64,000 nucleotides of DNA from Streptomyces sp. Tue 6430. GTDB lineage: Bacteria; Actinomycetota; Actinomycetes; Streptomycetales; Streptomycetaceae. Position 1 is the stretch's first letter. Each line of letters begins with the position of its first letter. The stretch is taken from contig JAKGSH010000010.1 in assembly GCA_021568835.1 (NCBI GenBank), forward strand, positions 2,852,001-2,916,000, written 5' to 3'. The position numbers and the translations under genes are program-made. A model generated the notes under the pieces. It was not told the origin of the DNA and did no database searches. It was given only the letters and a program-made list of their open reading frames with translations. This document shows positions 1 to 8,893 of this stretch, one piece after another.

Positions 1-695
1 CCGAAGACGGCCCGGCTGTACGAGGACCTCGGCCTGCTCACCGCCGACCCCCAGGTCGGCGCGGACCTCTCCGACCTCTTCAACCGGCTCTCCGGCTACT
101 CCCGCCGCGAGACCTACCGCCGGCTGCTGGTCGCCCCCAAGTCCCTGCGCGACGGCCTGATCTCGCGCATCGACAAGGAGGTCCAGCACCACCGCGCCGG
201 ACGCCCCGCCCACGTCCGCATCAAGGTCAACTCGATGGTGGACGAGGCGATCATCGACGCCCTCTACCGGGCGTCCCAGGCCGGTGTCCCGGTCGACGTC
301 TGGGTGCGCGGCATCTGCGCCGTGCGGCCGGGCGTGCCGGGCCTGTCGGAGAACATCCGGGTCCGTTCGATCCTCGGCCGCTTCCTGGAGCACTCCCGGG
401 TGTTCGGATTCGGCAACGGCGGCGAGCCCGAGGTGTGGATCGGCAGCGCCGACATGATGCACCGCAACCTCGACCGCCGTATCGAAGCCCTGGTCAGGGT
501 CGTCGACCCGGCCCACCGGGCGGCACTGAACCGGCTCCTGGAGACCGGCATGTCGGACTCCACCGCGTCCTGGCACCTCGGCCCGGACGGCGAGTGGACA
601 CGGCACGCGACCGACACGGACGGCCAGCCCTGCGCAACGTGCAGGAGATGCTCATAGACGCCCGGAGGCGCCGGCGTGGCACCGCGACACCATGA
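1..695 (+). CDS. ppk: Polyphosphate kinase, C-terminal part (5' end outside window; 1-nt frameshift near the end)
   Basis: Polyphosphate kinase reversibly transfers the ATP gamma-phosphate to polyphosphate. Reading frame 1 is open from the first base and carries the conserved PPK C-terminal domain, including IKVNSMVDEAIIDALYRAS, VRGICAVRPGVPGLSENI and GSADMMHRNLDRR. In the given sequence the frame ends early at 655-657 (tail DGQPCATCRRCS). The +1 frame continues with the expected PPK ending (LRNVQEMLIDARRRR) to a stop at 693-695. One C missing from the CCC run at 628-630 explains the break. The gene lies directly upstream of a CHAD gene and the pst operon, a usual Streptomyces arrangement. 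The product name is sure; the frameshift is probably a sequencing error. Confidence 0.93.
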   Translation, partial: EDGPAVRGPRPAHRRPPGRRGPLRPLQPALRLLPPRDLPPAAGRPQVPARRPDLAHRQGGPAPPRRTPRPRPHQGQLDGGRGDHRRPLPGVPGRCPGRRLGARHLRRAAGRAGPVGEHPGPFDPRPLPGALPGVRIRQRRRARGVDRQRRHDAPQPRPPYRSPGQGRRPGPPGGTEPAPGDRHVGLHRVLAPRPGRRVDTARDRHGRPALRNVQEMLIDARRRRRGTATP

Positions 696-1806
696 CCTGA
701 CGGATTCCACGGCCGGGCACGTCGCCCCACCCGTGACCGGGGAGGCCCTGGCCGGCTATCTCCGGGGCCAGGCCACCGAGTTCCTGCGCGCACTGCGCCT
801 GCACCGGGAGACCGGCGGCGGGCAGAACGGCTCGGGCGGCGGCACGGCGGACGCCGTCGACGCGGCGCGCGCCCTGCGCCGCTCGGCCCGCCGGATCAGC
901 GGCAGCCTGCACACCTTCCGCCCGCTGCTCGACCCCGGCTGGTCGGAGGAGATACGCCCCGAACTGGCCTGGGTGTCGGGCACGCTGGCCCTGGAGCACG
1001 CCTGCGCGTCCCGCCTGGAGCGGCTGCTGCTCGCGCTGCAACGGCTGTCGGGGGCGACGGTGGTACCGGCCCAGGCGCCGGTGTCGGGGACGGGCGCGGC
1101 CGGCGGAACGGCCGTGTCCGTGGCCGGCTCCCGCAAGGCAGCCCCGCCGAGGGCGGCGAACACCGCCCCCGACCGCGGCAACCTGACCGTGGGCGCGGCC
1201 AAGGCGGGCGCCCTCCTCGACCGCCAGCTCACCCTCGCCCGCACCCGGGCCCACTCCACCGCCCTCCAGGCCCTCGGTTCCTCCCGCTTCCACGCCGTCG
1301 CGGACAAGGTCGCCGTCCTGGCCAGCGAGGTGCCCCTCACCCCGCACGCCGCCACCGCCGACCCGCGCCCGCTGGCCGCCGCGGCCGAGGAACGCCTCGC
1401 GGACGCGGTGGCCGCGCTGCCCCTGGTGACCGCGGGCCATCCGTACAACGCGGAGGCGCTGATCCACGGCCTGTCCCCGGACCCGGCACCGCACCCGCAG
1501 GACGCGCCCTGGCACCAGGTCCGCCTCCTGCTGCGCCTGCACCGCTACGCCCTGGAGGTCCTGCACGGCGACGACGGCCCGCCCGACATCCGGCTGCTCC
1601 CGGCCGGCCAGGCCCTCGACCGCCACCGCGACGCCTCGGAGGCGGCGGCCGCGGCGGCCCAGGCGGCCCGGACGCCCCGCATCGCCCCGGCGACGGCGTA
1701 CGCGCTGGGCGTGCTGCACGCGGACCAGCGGCACGAGGTGGAAGCCGCCCGGTACGCCTTCCAGCGTTCGTGGCAGAAACAGACCGTGGGCACGACCACG
1801 TCGTAA
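676..1806 (+). CDS. CHAD domain protein
   Basis: A 376-residue protein built of alpha-helical CHAD repeats (conserved histidine alpha-helical domain), a family known to bind polyphosphate. The signature basic helix is seen at about residues 70-90 (ALRRSARRISGSLHTFRPLL), followed by a Leu/Glu-rich helix. A second degenerate repeat lies in the C-terminal half. The GTG start at 676 has a GGAGG seven bases upstream and overlaps the corrected end of ppk by 20 bases, which suggests translational coupling and a shared role in polyphosphate metabolism. The molecular function is not established. An Ala/Gly/Thr-rich linker sits at about residues 125-165. Confidence 0.85.
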   Translation: MAPRHHDLTDSTAGHVAPPVTGEALAGYLRGQATEFLRALRLHRETGGGQNGSGGGTADAVDAARALRRSARRISGSLHTFRPLLDPGWSEEIRPELAWVSGTLALEHACASRLERLLLALQRLSGATVVPAQAPVSGTGAAGGTAVSVAGSRKAAPPRAANTAPDRGNLTVGAAKAGALLDRQLTLARTRAHSTALQALGSSRFHAVADKVAVLASEVPLTPHAATADPRPLAAAAEERLADAVAALPLVTAGHPYNAEALIHGLSPDPAPHPQDAPWHQVRLLLRLHRYALEVLHGDDGPPDIRLLPAGQALDRHRDASEAAAAAAQAARTPRIAPATAYALGVLHADQRHEVEAARYAFQRSWQKQTVGTTTS

Positions 1807-1844
1807 GCCCGCGAGGGCCCCATTCGTCCAGGAGGCGGTGACCG

Positions 1845-2279
1845 GTGAGCCATCCCGACGGCACGTCCGAAGAGGCTCCGGTGCGGGCGGCCGGCTGCGT
1901 CCTGTGGCGGCGGTCGCCGTTCGACGGTGAGCTGGAGGTATGTCTGGTCCACCGACCGAAGTACGACGACTGGTCGCACCCCAAGGGAAAGCTCAAGCAG
2001 GGCGAGGACTGGCTGGTGTGCGCCGTCCGCGAGGTGGCCGAGGAGACCGGCCACGCGGCGCACCCGGGGCCCCGGCTGCCCACGGCCCGCTACCTGGCCC
2101 AGGGCCGCCCGAAGGAGGTCCGCTACTGGGCGGCCGAGGCCGGCGCCGGTCGTTTCACGCCGAACGACGAGGTGGACCGGGTGCTCTGGCTGCCCCCGGC
2201 GGCCGCCCGCGCCCGCCTCACGGAGCCGAGGGACCGCGCCCTCGTGGACGCGCTCCTCACCGCCCTGCGCCTGGCGTAG
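1845..2279 (+). CDS. NUDIX hydrolase (MutT-like)
   Basis: A 144-residue hydrolase of nucleoside-diphosphate-linked compounds. The complete Nudix box (G-x5-E-x7-REUxEExGU) is visible at about residues 47-69: GKLKQGE, then REVAEETGH. The GTG start at 1845 follows AGGAGG. It lies 38 bases after the CHAD gene on the same strand. The family can hydrolyse oxidised nucleotides, Ap4A or inositol/diphosphate compounds; the adjacency to ppk and CHAD hints at phosphate or polyphosphate chemistry, but the substrate cannot be read from the sequence. Confidence 0.9.
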   Translation: MSHPDGTSEEAPVRAAGCVLWRRSPFDGELEVCLVHRPKYDDWSHPKGKLKQGEDWLVCAVREVAEETGHAAHPGPRLPTARYLAQGRPKEVRYWAAEAGAGRFTPNDEVDRVLWLPPAAARARLTEPRDRALVDALLTALRLA

Positions 2280-2332
2280 CTCCGGCCCCGGCACACCGCC
2301 CACCGCCCCGCGCCGGGCGCGGGCCCCCACCC

Positions 2333-2510
2333 GGTGCGGCACAGGCGCCGCGCCCCGCCCGGTACGGGACCGGCGCCGCACCCGGTACGGCACAGGGACC
2401 GCGCCCCGCCCGGTACGGGCCAGGCGCCGCACCCGGTACGGCACAGGGACCGCGCCCCGCCCGGTACGGGCCAGGCGCCGCACCCGCCACGGGACGGTGG
2501 CCGCGCCCGG
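2333..2510. repeat. 51-bp G+C-rich tandem repeat upstream of pstS
   Basis: About three and a half copies of a 51-bp unit, with equivalent points at 2350, 2401 and 2452. Each unit contains two CCCGGTACGG-type blocks, so there is a half-unit substructure of about 25 bp. Copies two and three are almost identical. The array sits between the NUDIX stop and the PHO box of pstS. Several frames stay open across it only because the unit is a multiple of three. No coding role is apparent. Confidence 0.85.
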
Positions 2511-2571
2511 CCGGAATCACCCTGTGTCCTCGGCGTGAGCTTTCCGTGACCTAACCGCACCGCCCTCAGGG

Positions 2572-2620
2572 GTTCACCTCCCGTTCATTCGGCCCCGTAG
2601 GCGGCTTCACCTGTTCTGCC
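2572..2620 (+). promoter_or_regulatory. PHO box (PhoP operator) and promoter region of pstS
   Basis: Two adjacent 11-bp direct-repeat units, GTTCACCTCCC (2572-2582) and GTTCATTCGGC (2583-2593), match the Streptomyces PhoP consensus (GTTCACC plus four bases). A further related unit, GGCTTCACCTG, lies at about 2603-2613. A TAATTT hexamer at 2621-2626 could be the -10 element. The position, about 140 bp before pstS, and the gene controlled make phosphate-starvation activation by PhoRP very likely. Confidence 0.85.
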
Positions 2621-2731
2621 TAATTTCGGCCTTACCCGGTGCGGTGCGCGGCCTCAGGGAAGCGCTCGTACCGCCCAGTCTTCGCACGCCGCCGGATTCA
2701 GGACGGCGGCTCTCGGAAGGATCTCCCTCAA

Positions 2732-3868
2732 GTGAAGCTTCAGCGCATGAACCGGCGGGCCCTCACCCTCGGTGCTCTCGCCGTCTCCGGCGCCCTGGCC
2801 CTCACGGCGTGCGGCTCCGACGACACCGGCACCAAGAACAGCGGCGGTGGCAACAGCAGCTCCGCCGCCGCGGGCGCCAGTGACATCAAGTGCGACGACG
2901 CCAAGGGCCAGCTCCTCGCCGACGGCTCCTCGGCGCAGAAGAACGCGATCGACGCCTGGGTCAAGAACTTCACCCAGGCCTGCAACGGCGTCCAGGTCAA
3001 CTACAAGGGCTCCGGCTCCGGCGCCGGCATCACCGCCTTCACGCAGGGCACGGTCGCCTTCGCCGGCTCCGACTCCGCGCTGAAGCCCGAAGAGGTCACC
3101 GCCTCCAAGAAGGTCTGCACCGGCGGCCAGGGCATCGACCTGCCGATGGTGGCCGGCCCGATCGCCGTCGCGTACAACCTCTCCGGTGTCGAGAACCTCG
3201 TCCTGGACGCGCCGACCCTGGCGAAGATCTTCGACGGCAAGATCAAGAACTGGAACGACGCGGCCATCGCGAAGCTGAACCCGGGCGCGAAGCTCCCCGA
3301 CCTCCAGATCCAGCCGTACCACCGCTCGGACGAGTCCGGCACCACGGACAACTTCACCAAGTACCTGATCGCCGCCGCCCCGAACGACTGGAAGTACGAG
3401 GGCGGCAAGGCCTGGCAGGCCAAGGGCGGCCAGTCCGCGTCCGGCTCCTCCGGTGTCGCGCAGGGCGTCAAGCAGACCAACGGCGCCATCGGCTACATGG
3501 AGCTGTCGTACGCCAAGGACGGTCTCGGCACCGTCGCCCTGAACACGGGCGCCGCCGCTCCGGTCAAGGCCTCCTCCGAGGGCGCCACCAAGGCCGTCGC
3601 GGCCGCCAAGGTCGTCGGCACGGGCAACGACCTGGCGCTGAAGATCGACTACACCTCCAAGGCCGAGGGCGCGTACCCGATCACCCTGGTGACGTACGAG
3701 ATCGTCTGCGACAAGGGCAACAAGGCCGACACCCTGCCGGCCACCAAGGCCTTCCTGCGGTACCTGGCCAGCGAGCAGGGCCAGGGCATCCTCTCGGGCA
3801 TCGACTACGCGCCGATCCCCGACTCCATCATCACCAAGGTCCGCACCACCGTCGAGGGCCTGAGCTGA
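2732..3868 (+). CDS. pstS: Phosphate ABC transporter substrate-binding lipoprotein PstS
   Basis: Extracytoplasmic phosphate-binding protein that feeds the PstCAB importer. The GTG start at 2732 (378 residues) follows GGAAGG and gives a classic lipoprotein signal peptide with lipobox LTAC, acylated Cys at about residue 27; an internal ATG five codons later is an alternative. The mature protein is preceded by a Gly/Ser-rich linker. Phosphate-ligand loops are visible: LADGSSAQKNA, YKGSGSGAGITAF, FAGSDSAL and RSDESGTTDNFTKYL. It is first in pstSCAB, behind a PHO box. A long hairpin after it should keep pstS mRNA in excess over pstCAB. Confidence 0.97.
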   Translation: MKLQRMNRRALTLGALAVSGALALTACGSDDTGTKNSGGGNSSSAAAGASDIKCDDAKGQLLADGSSAQKNAIDAWVKNFTQACNGVQVNYKGSGSGAGITAFTQGTVAFAGSDSALKPEEVTASKKVCTGGQGIDLPMVAGPIAVAYNLSGVENLVLDAPTLAKIFDGKIKNWNDAAIAKLNPGAKLPDLQIQPYHRSDESGTTDNFTKYLIAAAPNDWKYEGGKAWQAKGGQSASGSSGVAQGVKQTNGAIGYMELSYAKDGLGTVALNTGAAAPVKASSEGATKAVAAAKVVGTGNDLALKIDYTSKAEGAYPITLVTYEIVCDKGNKADTLPATKAFLRYLASEQGQGILSGIDYAPIPDSIITKVRTTVEGLS

Positions 3869-3874
3869 TCTGAA

Positions 3875-3914
3875 GGTGTGGTCCGGGCCGGGTCCACCCG
3901 GCCCGGACCACACC
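3875..3914 (+). terminator. 19-bp perfect hairpin between pstS and pstC (attenuator/mRNA stabiliser)
   Basis: The left arm GGTGTGGTCCGGGCCGGGT (3875-3893) is perfectly complementary to 3896-3914, leaving only a two-base nominal loop. It begins six bases after the pstS stop codon. Without a U tract it fits a Streptomyces-type terminator or a 3'-stabilising element, giving high pstS and lower pstCAB transcript. Confidence 0.85.
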
Positions 3915-4003
3915 GTCCGGTGCACCGCCGCCAGGGGCCGCACGCACACCCGGCCCCGCCCGAGCCGCCCACCCACGAGCGGCTCCGCAGACCGGAGAAC
4001 CCC

Positions 4004-5014
4004 ATGGACATATCGATGCAGAAGACAGACGAAGCACCTCCACCCACGGCCCCGCCGGCCACGGCCGAGCAGAAGCGCGCGGCGCGCGGCGCCACCCGAC
4101 CCGGTGACCGGATCTTCCTCGGTCTCTCCCGCGGGTCGGGCATCCTGCTGCTCGCGATCATGGGCGCCATCGCGATCTTCCTCACGTACCGGGCCTCGCT
4201 GGCCATCAGCGAGGACGAAGCGAACTTCCTCACCGCCTTCGAGTGGAACACCAGCCTGGTGCCGCCGGAGTTCGGCATCGCCGTCCTCGCCTTCGGCACG
4301 GTGGTCTCCTCGATCGTCGCCATGGTCCTCGCGGTCCCGATCGCCGTCGCCATCGCGCTGTTCCTCACCCACTACGCCCCGCGCAAGCTGCGCAACCCGA
4401 TCTCGTACGTGATCGACCTGCTCGCCGCCGTGCCGTCCATCGTGTACGGCCTGTGGGGCGCCCTGATCCTCGTCCCGCACATGAACGGCCTCTTCAGCTG
4501 GCTGGACGAGTACCTGGGCTGGACGGGGATCTTCTCGTGGGACAAGGGCGCCCCGCGCTCGATGCTCACCGTCGGCATCCTGCTGGCGATCATGATCCTG
4601 CCGATCGTCACCAACGTCAGCCGCGAGGTCTTCCGCCAGGTCCCGCAGATGCACGAGGAGGCCGCCCTGGCCCTCGGCGCCACGCGCTGGGAGGTCGTGC
4701 GGATGTCCGTGCTGCCGTTCGGCCGCTCCGGTGTGATCTCCGCGTCGATGCTCGGCCTCGGCCGCGCCCTCGGCGAGACGATGGCCGTCGCCACGGTCCT
4801 CTCCCCCGACTTCGACATCCACGCCAGCCTGCTCAACCCGGGCGGCGGCACCTTCGCCCAGAACATCGCCAGCAAGTTCAACGAGGCGAACGAATTCGGC
4901 CGGGACGCGCTCATCGCCTCCGGCCTCGTCCTGTTCGTCATCACACTGCTGGTCAACGGCGCGGCCCGCGCGATCATCGCCCGCCGCAAGGAGTACTCGG
5001 GGGCCAACGCATGA
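4004..5014 (+). CDS. pstC: Phosphate ABC transporter permease PstC
   Basis: A 336-residue inner-membrane permease. The ATG at 4004 has GGAG seven bases upstream; longer starts in the same frame would translate the intergenic hairpin region and are rejected. A charged N-terminal tail (residues 1-40) is followed by about six membrane segments. The EAA loop that contacts PstB is visible (EEAALALGATRWEVV), as is LGRALGETMAV typical of PstC. The stop overlaps the pstA start (ATGA at 5011-5014), so the two permease subunits are translationally coupled. Confidence 0.96.
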   Translation: MDISMQKTDEAPPPTAPPATAEQKRAARGATRPGDRIFLGLSRGSGILLLAIMGAIAIFLTYRASLAISEDEANFLTAFEWNTSLVPPEFGIAVLAFGTVVSSIVAMVLAVPIAVAIALFLTHYAPRKLRNPISYVIDLLAAVPSIVYGLWGALILVPHMNGLFSWLDEYLGWTGIFSWDKGAPRSMLTVGILLAIMILPIVTNVSREVFRQVPQMHEEAALALGATRWEVVRMSVLPFGRSGVISASMLGLGRALGETMAVATVLSPDFDIHASLLNPGGGTFAQNIASKFNEANEFGRDALIASGLVLFVITLLVNGAARAIIARRKEYSGANA

Positions 5015-6071
5015 GCCACGCCGTCGTCAACGACAAGCGCCCCAGCACGCTGCGCGGCGCCAGCCTGCCGAAGTGGTCCCCGTGGGCCATCGCGGGCGGT
5101 TCGATCGCGCTGGCCGTGGTCATCGGCCTGGCCGGGGCCTCGACAGCCGCGTCCAGTGGGGCCTGATCGCCGGTCTCCTCTTCCTGCTGGCCACCTACGG
5201 CATCGCCGCCCGCGTCGAGGGCCGCCGCCAGGCCAAGGACCGCATCGCCACCGCCCTCGTCTGGGTCGCCTTCCTGATCGCCATCGTGCCGCTCGCCTCG
5301 CTGATCTGGGCGACCGTGGAGCGCGGCACCAAGGTCCTGGACGTCTACTTCCTGACCCACTCGATGGGCGTCGTCGCCGACTCCGAGGCCGGCGGCGGCA
5401 TCTACCACGCCATCCTCGGCAGCCTGGAGCAGGTCGGCCTCGCCACCCTGATCGGCGCCCCGATCGGCATCCTCACCGCGATCTACCTGGTGGAGTACGG
5501 GCGCGGCAACCTCGCCCGCGCCGTCACCTTCTTCGTGGACGTCATGACGGGCATCCCGTCGATCGTCGCGGGCCTGTTCATCCTCAGCCTCATGCTGATG
5601 TTCGACATGCAGCCCTTCGGCTTCGCGGGCTCGCTGGCCCTGGCGATCCTGATGATGCCGGTCGTCGTACGCTCGACGGAGGAGATGCTCAAGCTCGTCC
5701 CCAACGAGCTGCGCGAGGCCTCCCTCGCGCTGGGCGTCCCCAAGTGGCGCACGATCCTGAAGGTGGTCGTCCCGACCTCCATCGGCGGCATCATCACGGG
5801 CGTCATGCTCTCGGTGGCCCGCATCGCGGGTGAGACCGCCCCCGTCCTCCTCCTCGTCTTCGGCAACCCGTTCATCAACTCGAACCCCTTCGAGGGTGCG
5901 CAGGCGTCCCTGCCGCTGTACATCTACCAGCAGTACGCGCAGAGCGCCGGTTCGCAGCCGGCGTACGACCGTGCCTGGGCGGCATCGCTCACGCTGATCG
6001 CCTTCGTGATGATCCTCAACCTGGTGGCTCGCGGCATCGCCCGCTGGAAGGCCCCGAAGACCGGTCGCTGA
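5011..6071 (+). CDS. pstA: Phosphate ABC transporter permease PstA (1-nt frameshift near the start)
   Basis: Second permease subunit of the Pst importer. Translation from ATG 5011 gives MSHAVVNDKRPSTLRGASLP and the first membrane segment, then stops at 5164-5166. The rest of PstA (from LDSRVQWGLIAGLLFLLATY to the stop at 6071) lies in another frame. One G missing from the run at 5134-5137 restores a continuous protein of about 353 residues. The EAA loop is REASLALGVPKWRTIL, followed by ARIAGETAPVLL. Partner genes pstC and pstB are intact, so a real null is unlikely and a base-calling error is preferred. Confidence 0.93.
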
Positions 6072-6142
6072 GCAACGATCCGCGGCCACCGCCGCGCGGG
6101 ACCACAGCGACCCACCGGACTTTTGGAAGTGAAGTAGAAGAC

Positions 6143-6919
6143 ATGGCGAAGCGAATCGACGTAAGCGGACTGACCGCGTACTACGGCTCCCACAAGGCGA
6201 TCGAAGACATCTCGATGACGGTCGAGCCGCGCTCGGTGACGGCGTTCATCGGCCCCTCCGGCTGCGGCAAGTCGACGTTCCTGCGCACGCTGAACCGCAT
6301 GCACGAGGTCACCTCCGGTGGCCGCGTCGAGGGCAAGGTGATGCTCGACGACGAGGACCTGTACGGCCAGGGCATCGACCCGGTGTCGGTGCGGCGCGAG
6401 GTCGGCATGGTGTTCCAGCGTCCGAACCCCTTCCCCACGATGTCGATCTTCGACAACGTGGCGGCGGGCCTGCGGCTGAACGGCAGCTACAAGAAGAGCG
6501 AGCTGCAGGACGTCGTCGAGAAGTCCCTCAAGGGCGCGAACCTGTGGAACGAGGTGAAGGACCGCCTGAACAAGCCGGGCTCGGGCCTCTCCGGCGGCCA
6601 GCAGCAGCGTCTGTGCATCGCGCGGGCGATCGCGGTGGAGCCGAACGTCCTGCTGATGGACGAGCCCTGCTCCGCGCTCGACCCGATCTCCACCCTCGCC
6701 ATCGAGGACCTGATCGGCGAGCTGAAGGAACGCTTCACGATCGTCATCGTCACGCACAACATGCAGCAGGCGGCGCGCGTCTCCGACCGCACGGCCTTCT
6801 TCAACCTGGCGGCCGTCGGCCAGCCCGGCCGGCTGATCGAGATCGACGACACGGAGCGCATCTTCTCCAACCCGTCGGTCCAGGCCACCGAGGACTACAT
6901 CTCCGGCCGCTTCGGCTAG
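6143..6919 (+). CDS. pstB: Phosphate ABC transporter ATP-binding protein PstB
   Basis: A 258-residue ATPase that energises phosphate import. Walker A GPSGCGKST (residues 37-45), Q-loop in GMVFQRPNPFP, ABC signature LSGGQQQR (about 149-156), Walker B VLLMDEP and the switch histidine in IVIVTHNMQQ are all present. ATG 6143 follows GGAAGTGAAG. The tail AFFNLAAVGQPGRLIEIDDTE is typical of PstB. It is the last gene of pstSCAB and is followed by a strong terminator. Confidence 0.97.
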   Translation: MAKRIDVSGLTAYYGSHKAIEDISMTVEPRSVTAFIGPSGCGKSTFLRTLNRMHEVTSGGRVEGKVMLDDEDLYGQGIDPVSVRREVGMVFQRPNPFPTMSIFDNVAAGLRLNGSYKKSELQDVVEKSLKGANLWNEVKDRLNKPGSGLSGGQQQRLCIARAIAVEPNVLLMDEPCSALDPISTLAIEDLIGELKERFTIVIVTHNMQQAARVSDRTAFFNLAAVGQPGRLIEIDDTERIFSNPSVQATEDYISGRFG

Positions 6920-6973
6920 GAGGTACGGACCCCTCGCGGTGCTGCATGGCGGTGCCACCGCGAGGACGCAGAA

Positions 6974-7006
6974 GAGCCCGCCCCCTGGCTCCCGGGGGGC
7001 GGGCTC
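6974..7006. terminator. Bidirectional terminator between convergent pstB and pit
   Basis: The stem GAGCCCGCCCCC (6974-6985) pairs perfectly with 6995-7006 around a nine-base loop. It lies between the pstB stop (6919) and the pit stop (7044), so it can serve both strands. Confidence 0.9.
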
Positions 7007-7043
7007 GTGCGTTGCGGGGAGGGCCGGACGGGCCCCGGGTGCC

Positions 7044-8041
7044 CTACAGGAACGCCAGGTCGACGAGCCAGAAGGCGCCGGCCGCGACGACCGCCGCCGC
7101 CGGCATGGTGATGAACCAGCCGAGGACGATGTTCTTGGCGACGCCCCACCGCACGGCGTTGATCCGCTTGGTCGCGCCCACGCCCATGATCGCCGAGGTG
7201 ATGACGTGCGTCGTCGAGATCGGCGCCTTGAACAGGAACGCGGAGACGAACATGATCGAGGCGCCGGTCGTCTCCGCCGCGAAGCCCTGCGGGGGTCCAG
7301 CTCGATGATCTTCCGGCCGAGCGTGCGCATGATGCGCCAGCCGCCCGCGTAGGTGCCCAGCGACAGCATCACGGCGCACACGATCTTGACCCAGACCGGG
7401 ATCGGGTCGCCGTACTCCTCGACGTCGGCGATGACCAGCGCCATCACCACGATGCCCATCGTCTTCTGCGCGTCCTGGAGGCCGTGGCCGAGCGCCATGC
7501 CGGCCGCCGACACCGTCTGCGCGATGCGGAAGCCCCGCTTGGCCTTGTGCGGGTTGGCGCGCCGGAAGATCCACATGATCGCCGTCATCACCAGGTAACC
7601 GACCACCAGGCCGACCACCGGCGACACGAACATCGGGATGACGACCTTCTCCAGCACCCCGTTCCAGTACACCTGCGTCCCGCCGGCCAGCGCCGCGCCC
7701 ACCATGCCGCCGAACAGCGCGTGCGAGGAGGAGGACGGCAGGCCGAAGTACCAGGTGACGAGGTTCCAGGTGATCGCGCCCACCAGCGCCGCGAAGAGGA
7801 TCCCCATCCCCTGCGACCCCTCGGGCGTCTGGATCAGCCCCTCGCTGACGGTCTTGGCGACCCCGGAGCCGAGGAAGGCGCCGGCGAGGTTCATCACCGC
7901 GGCCATCGCCAGCGCCGCCCGCGGCGTCAGCGCCCGCGTCGACACGGACGTCGCGATCGCGTTCGCCGAGTCGTGGAAGCCGTTCGTGTACGTGAAGAAG
8001 AGCGCGACCCCGATGGTCGCGACCAGAGCGAAGGTGTCCAT
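7044..8041 (-). CDS. pit: Low-affinity inorganic phosphate transporter Pit (1-nt frameshift)
   Basis: A 332-residue PiT-family permease (metal-phosphate/H+ symport). The signature GFHDSANAIATSVSTRAL is at residues 21-38; other conserved parts are LPSSSSHALFGGMVG and APISTTHVITSAIMGVGATK, with about ten membrane segments. In the given sequence the frame breaks after KIIELDP: the continuation PQGFAAETTGASIMF is in another frame ending at 7044. One G missing from GGGGG at 7291-7295 (plus strand) accounts for it. A long antisense continuation of the broken frame to 5924 is an artefact. The start lies seven bases after the DUF47 gene on the same strand, so the two form an operon. Confidence 0.94.
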
Positions 8042-8048
8042 GAAGGGG

Positions 8049-8669
8049 TCAGGACTCCTTGACCGCGATGGTCTCCACCGTGTTCGCCACGTGCTCGAAG
8101 GCGTCCGCGGCCTCCTCCAGCACGTCCACGATCTGCTTGAGCTTCAGCACCTCTATCGCCTCGTACTTGCCGTTGAAGAGGTGGGCGAGCAGCTTGCGGT
8201 GGATCTGGTCGGCCTGGTTCTCCAGCCGGTTGACCTCGATCCAGTACTCGGTGAGGTTGGACATGGTCCGCAGGTTCGGCATGGCCTCGGCGGTCAGCTC
8301 CGCCGCCCGCGCCAGCACCTCGATCTGCTGCTCGACGCCCTTGGGCAGGTGCTCGACGTTGTAGAGGACGACGAGGTCGACGGCCTCCTCCATGAAGTCC
8401 ATGATGTCGTCGAGGGACGAGGCGAGGTTGTAGATGTCCTCACGGTCGAACGGCGTGATGAAGGAGGAGTTCAACTGGTGGAAGATCGCGTGCGTGGCGT
8501 CGTCACCGGCGTGTTCCGCGGCCCGCATACGCTCTGCGATCTCGGCCCGGCCGGCGGTGTCCGCCCCGAGCAGTTCCATGAGGAGTTTCGAGCCCGTGAC
8601 GATGTTGTCCGCGGACGCGGCGAACATGTCGTAGAAACTCGTCTCCCTCGGGGTCAGACGAAAGCGCAC
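8049..8669 (-). CDS. DUF47/PhoU-like accessory protein of Pit
   Basis: A 206-residue all-helical DUF47 family protein, related to PhoU, usually encoded beside Pit transporters and thought to regulate them. Characteristic segments are MRFRLTPRETSFYDMF, FITPFDREDIYNLASSLDDI (the acidic metal-binding helix) and NRLENQADQIHRKLLAHLF. It is the first gene of a two-gene operon with pit (seven-base gap). It is distinct from the classical PhoU that partners the sensor PhoR. Confidence 0.93.
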   Translation of the reverse strand: MRFRLTPRETSFYDMFAASADNIVTGSKLLMELLGADTAGRAEIAERMRAAEHAGDDATHAIFHQLNSSFITPFDREDIYNLASSLDDIMDFMEEAVDLVVLYNVEHLPKGVEQQIEVLARAAELTAEAMPNLRTMSNLTEYWIEVNRLENQADQIHRKLLAHLFNGKYEAIEVLKLKQIVDVLEEAADAFEHVANTVETIAVKES

Positions 8670-8858
8670 GTGGGGTCCTCAGGATGCATCGGTTTCGGTC
8701 AGGCTGATGCTAGGCGCATCATCCGGCCACGGCTAATGGGCCGCCTACCAGTGTCACCCATGGCCGAGGACGACCGGCAGTGGGGCAGCCCGGTGGTCCG
8801 CTCCACGGACCGCGGGCGACCGCGACCACAGGTCCCCTACCCTGCAAAGTTCGGTACG

Positions 8859-8879
8859 ATATACCCAGTAGGGGTATAT
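8859..8879 (+). promoter_or_regulatory. CsoR operator
   Basis: The pseudopalindrome ATATACCCAGTAGGGGTATA, with one further T, has the TACCC-N5-GGGTA form of CsoR binding sites. It lies 14 bases before the csoR start codon and overlaps the likely promoter, which indicates autorepression relieved by Cu(I). Confidence 0.85.
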
Positions 8880-8893
8880 GTCTGGAGGACACC

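Noticed and set aside
2654..4822. 722-codon ORF antisense to pstS and pstC
   Set aside because: It mirrors two well-identified genes, has a Gly/Asp/Arg/Val-biased composition typical of antisense frames in high G+C DNA, and shows no domain.
5924..7043. Long continuation of the broken pit frame antisense to pstB and pstA
   Set aside because: It arises only from the one-base break in pit; the true pit end is in the neighbouring frame at 7044.
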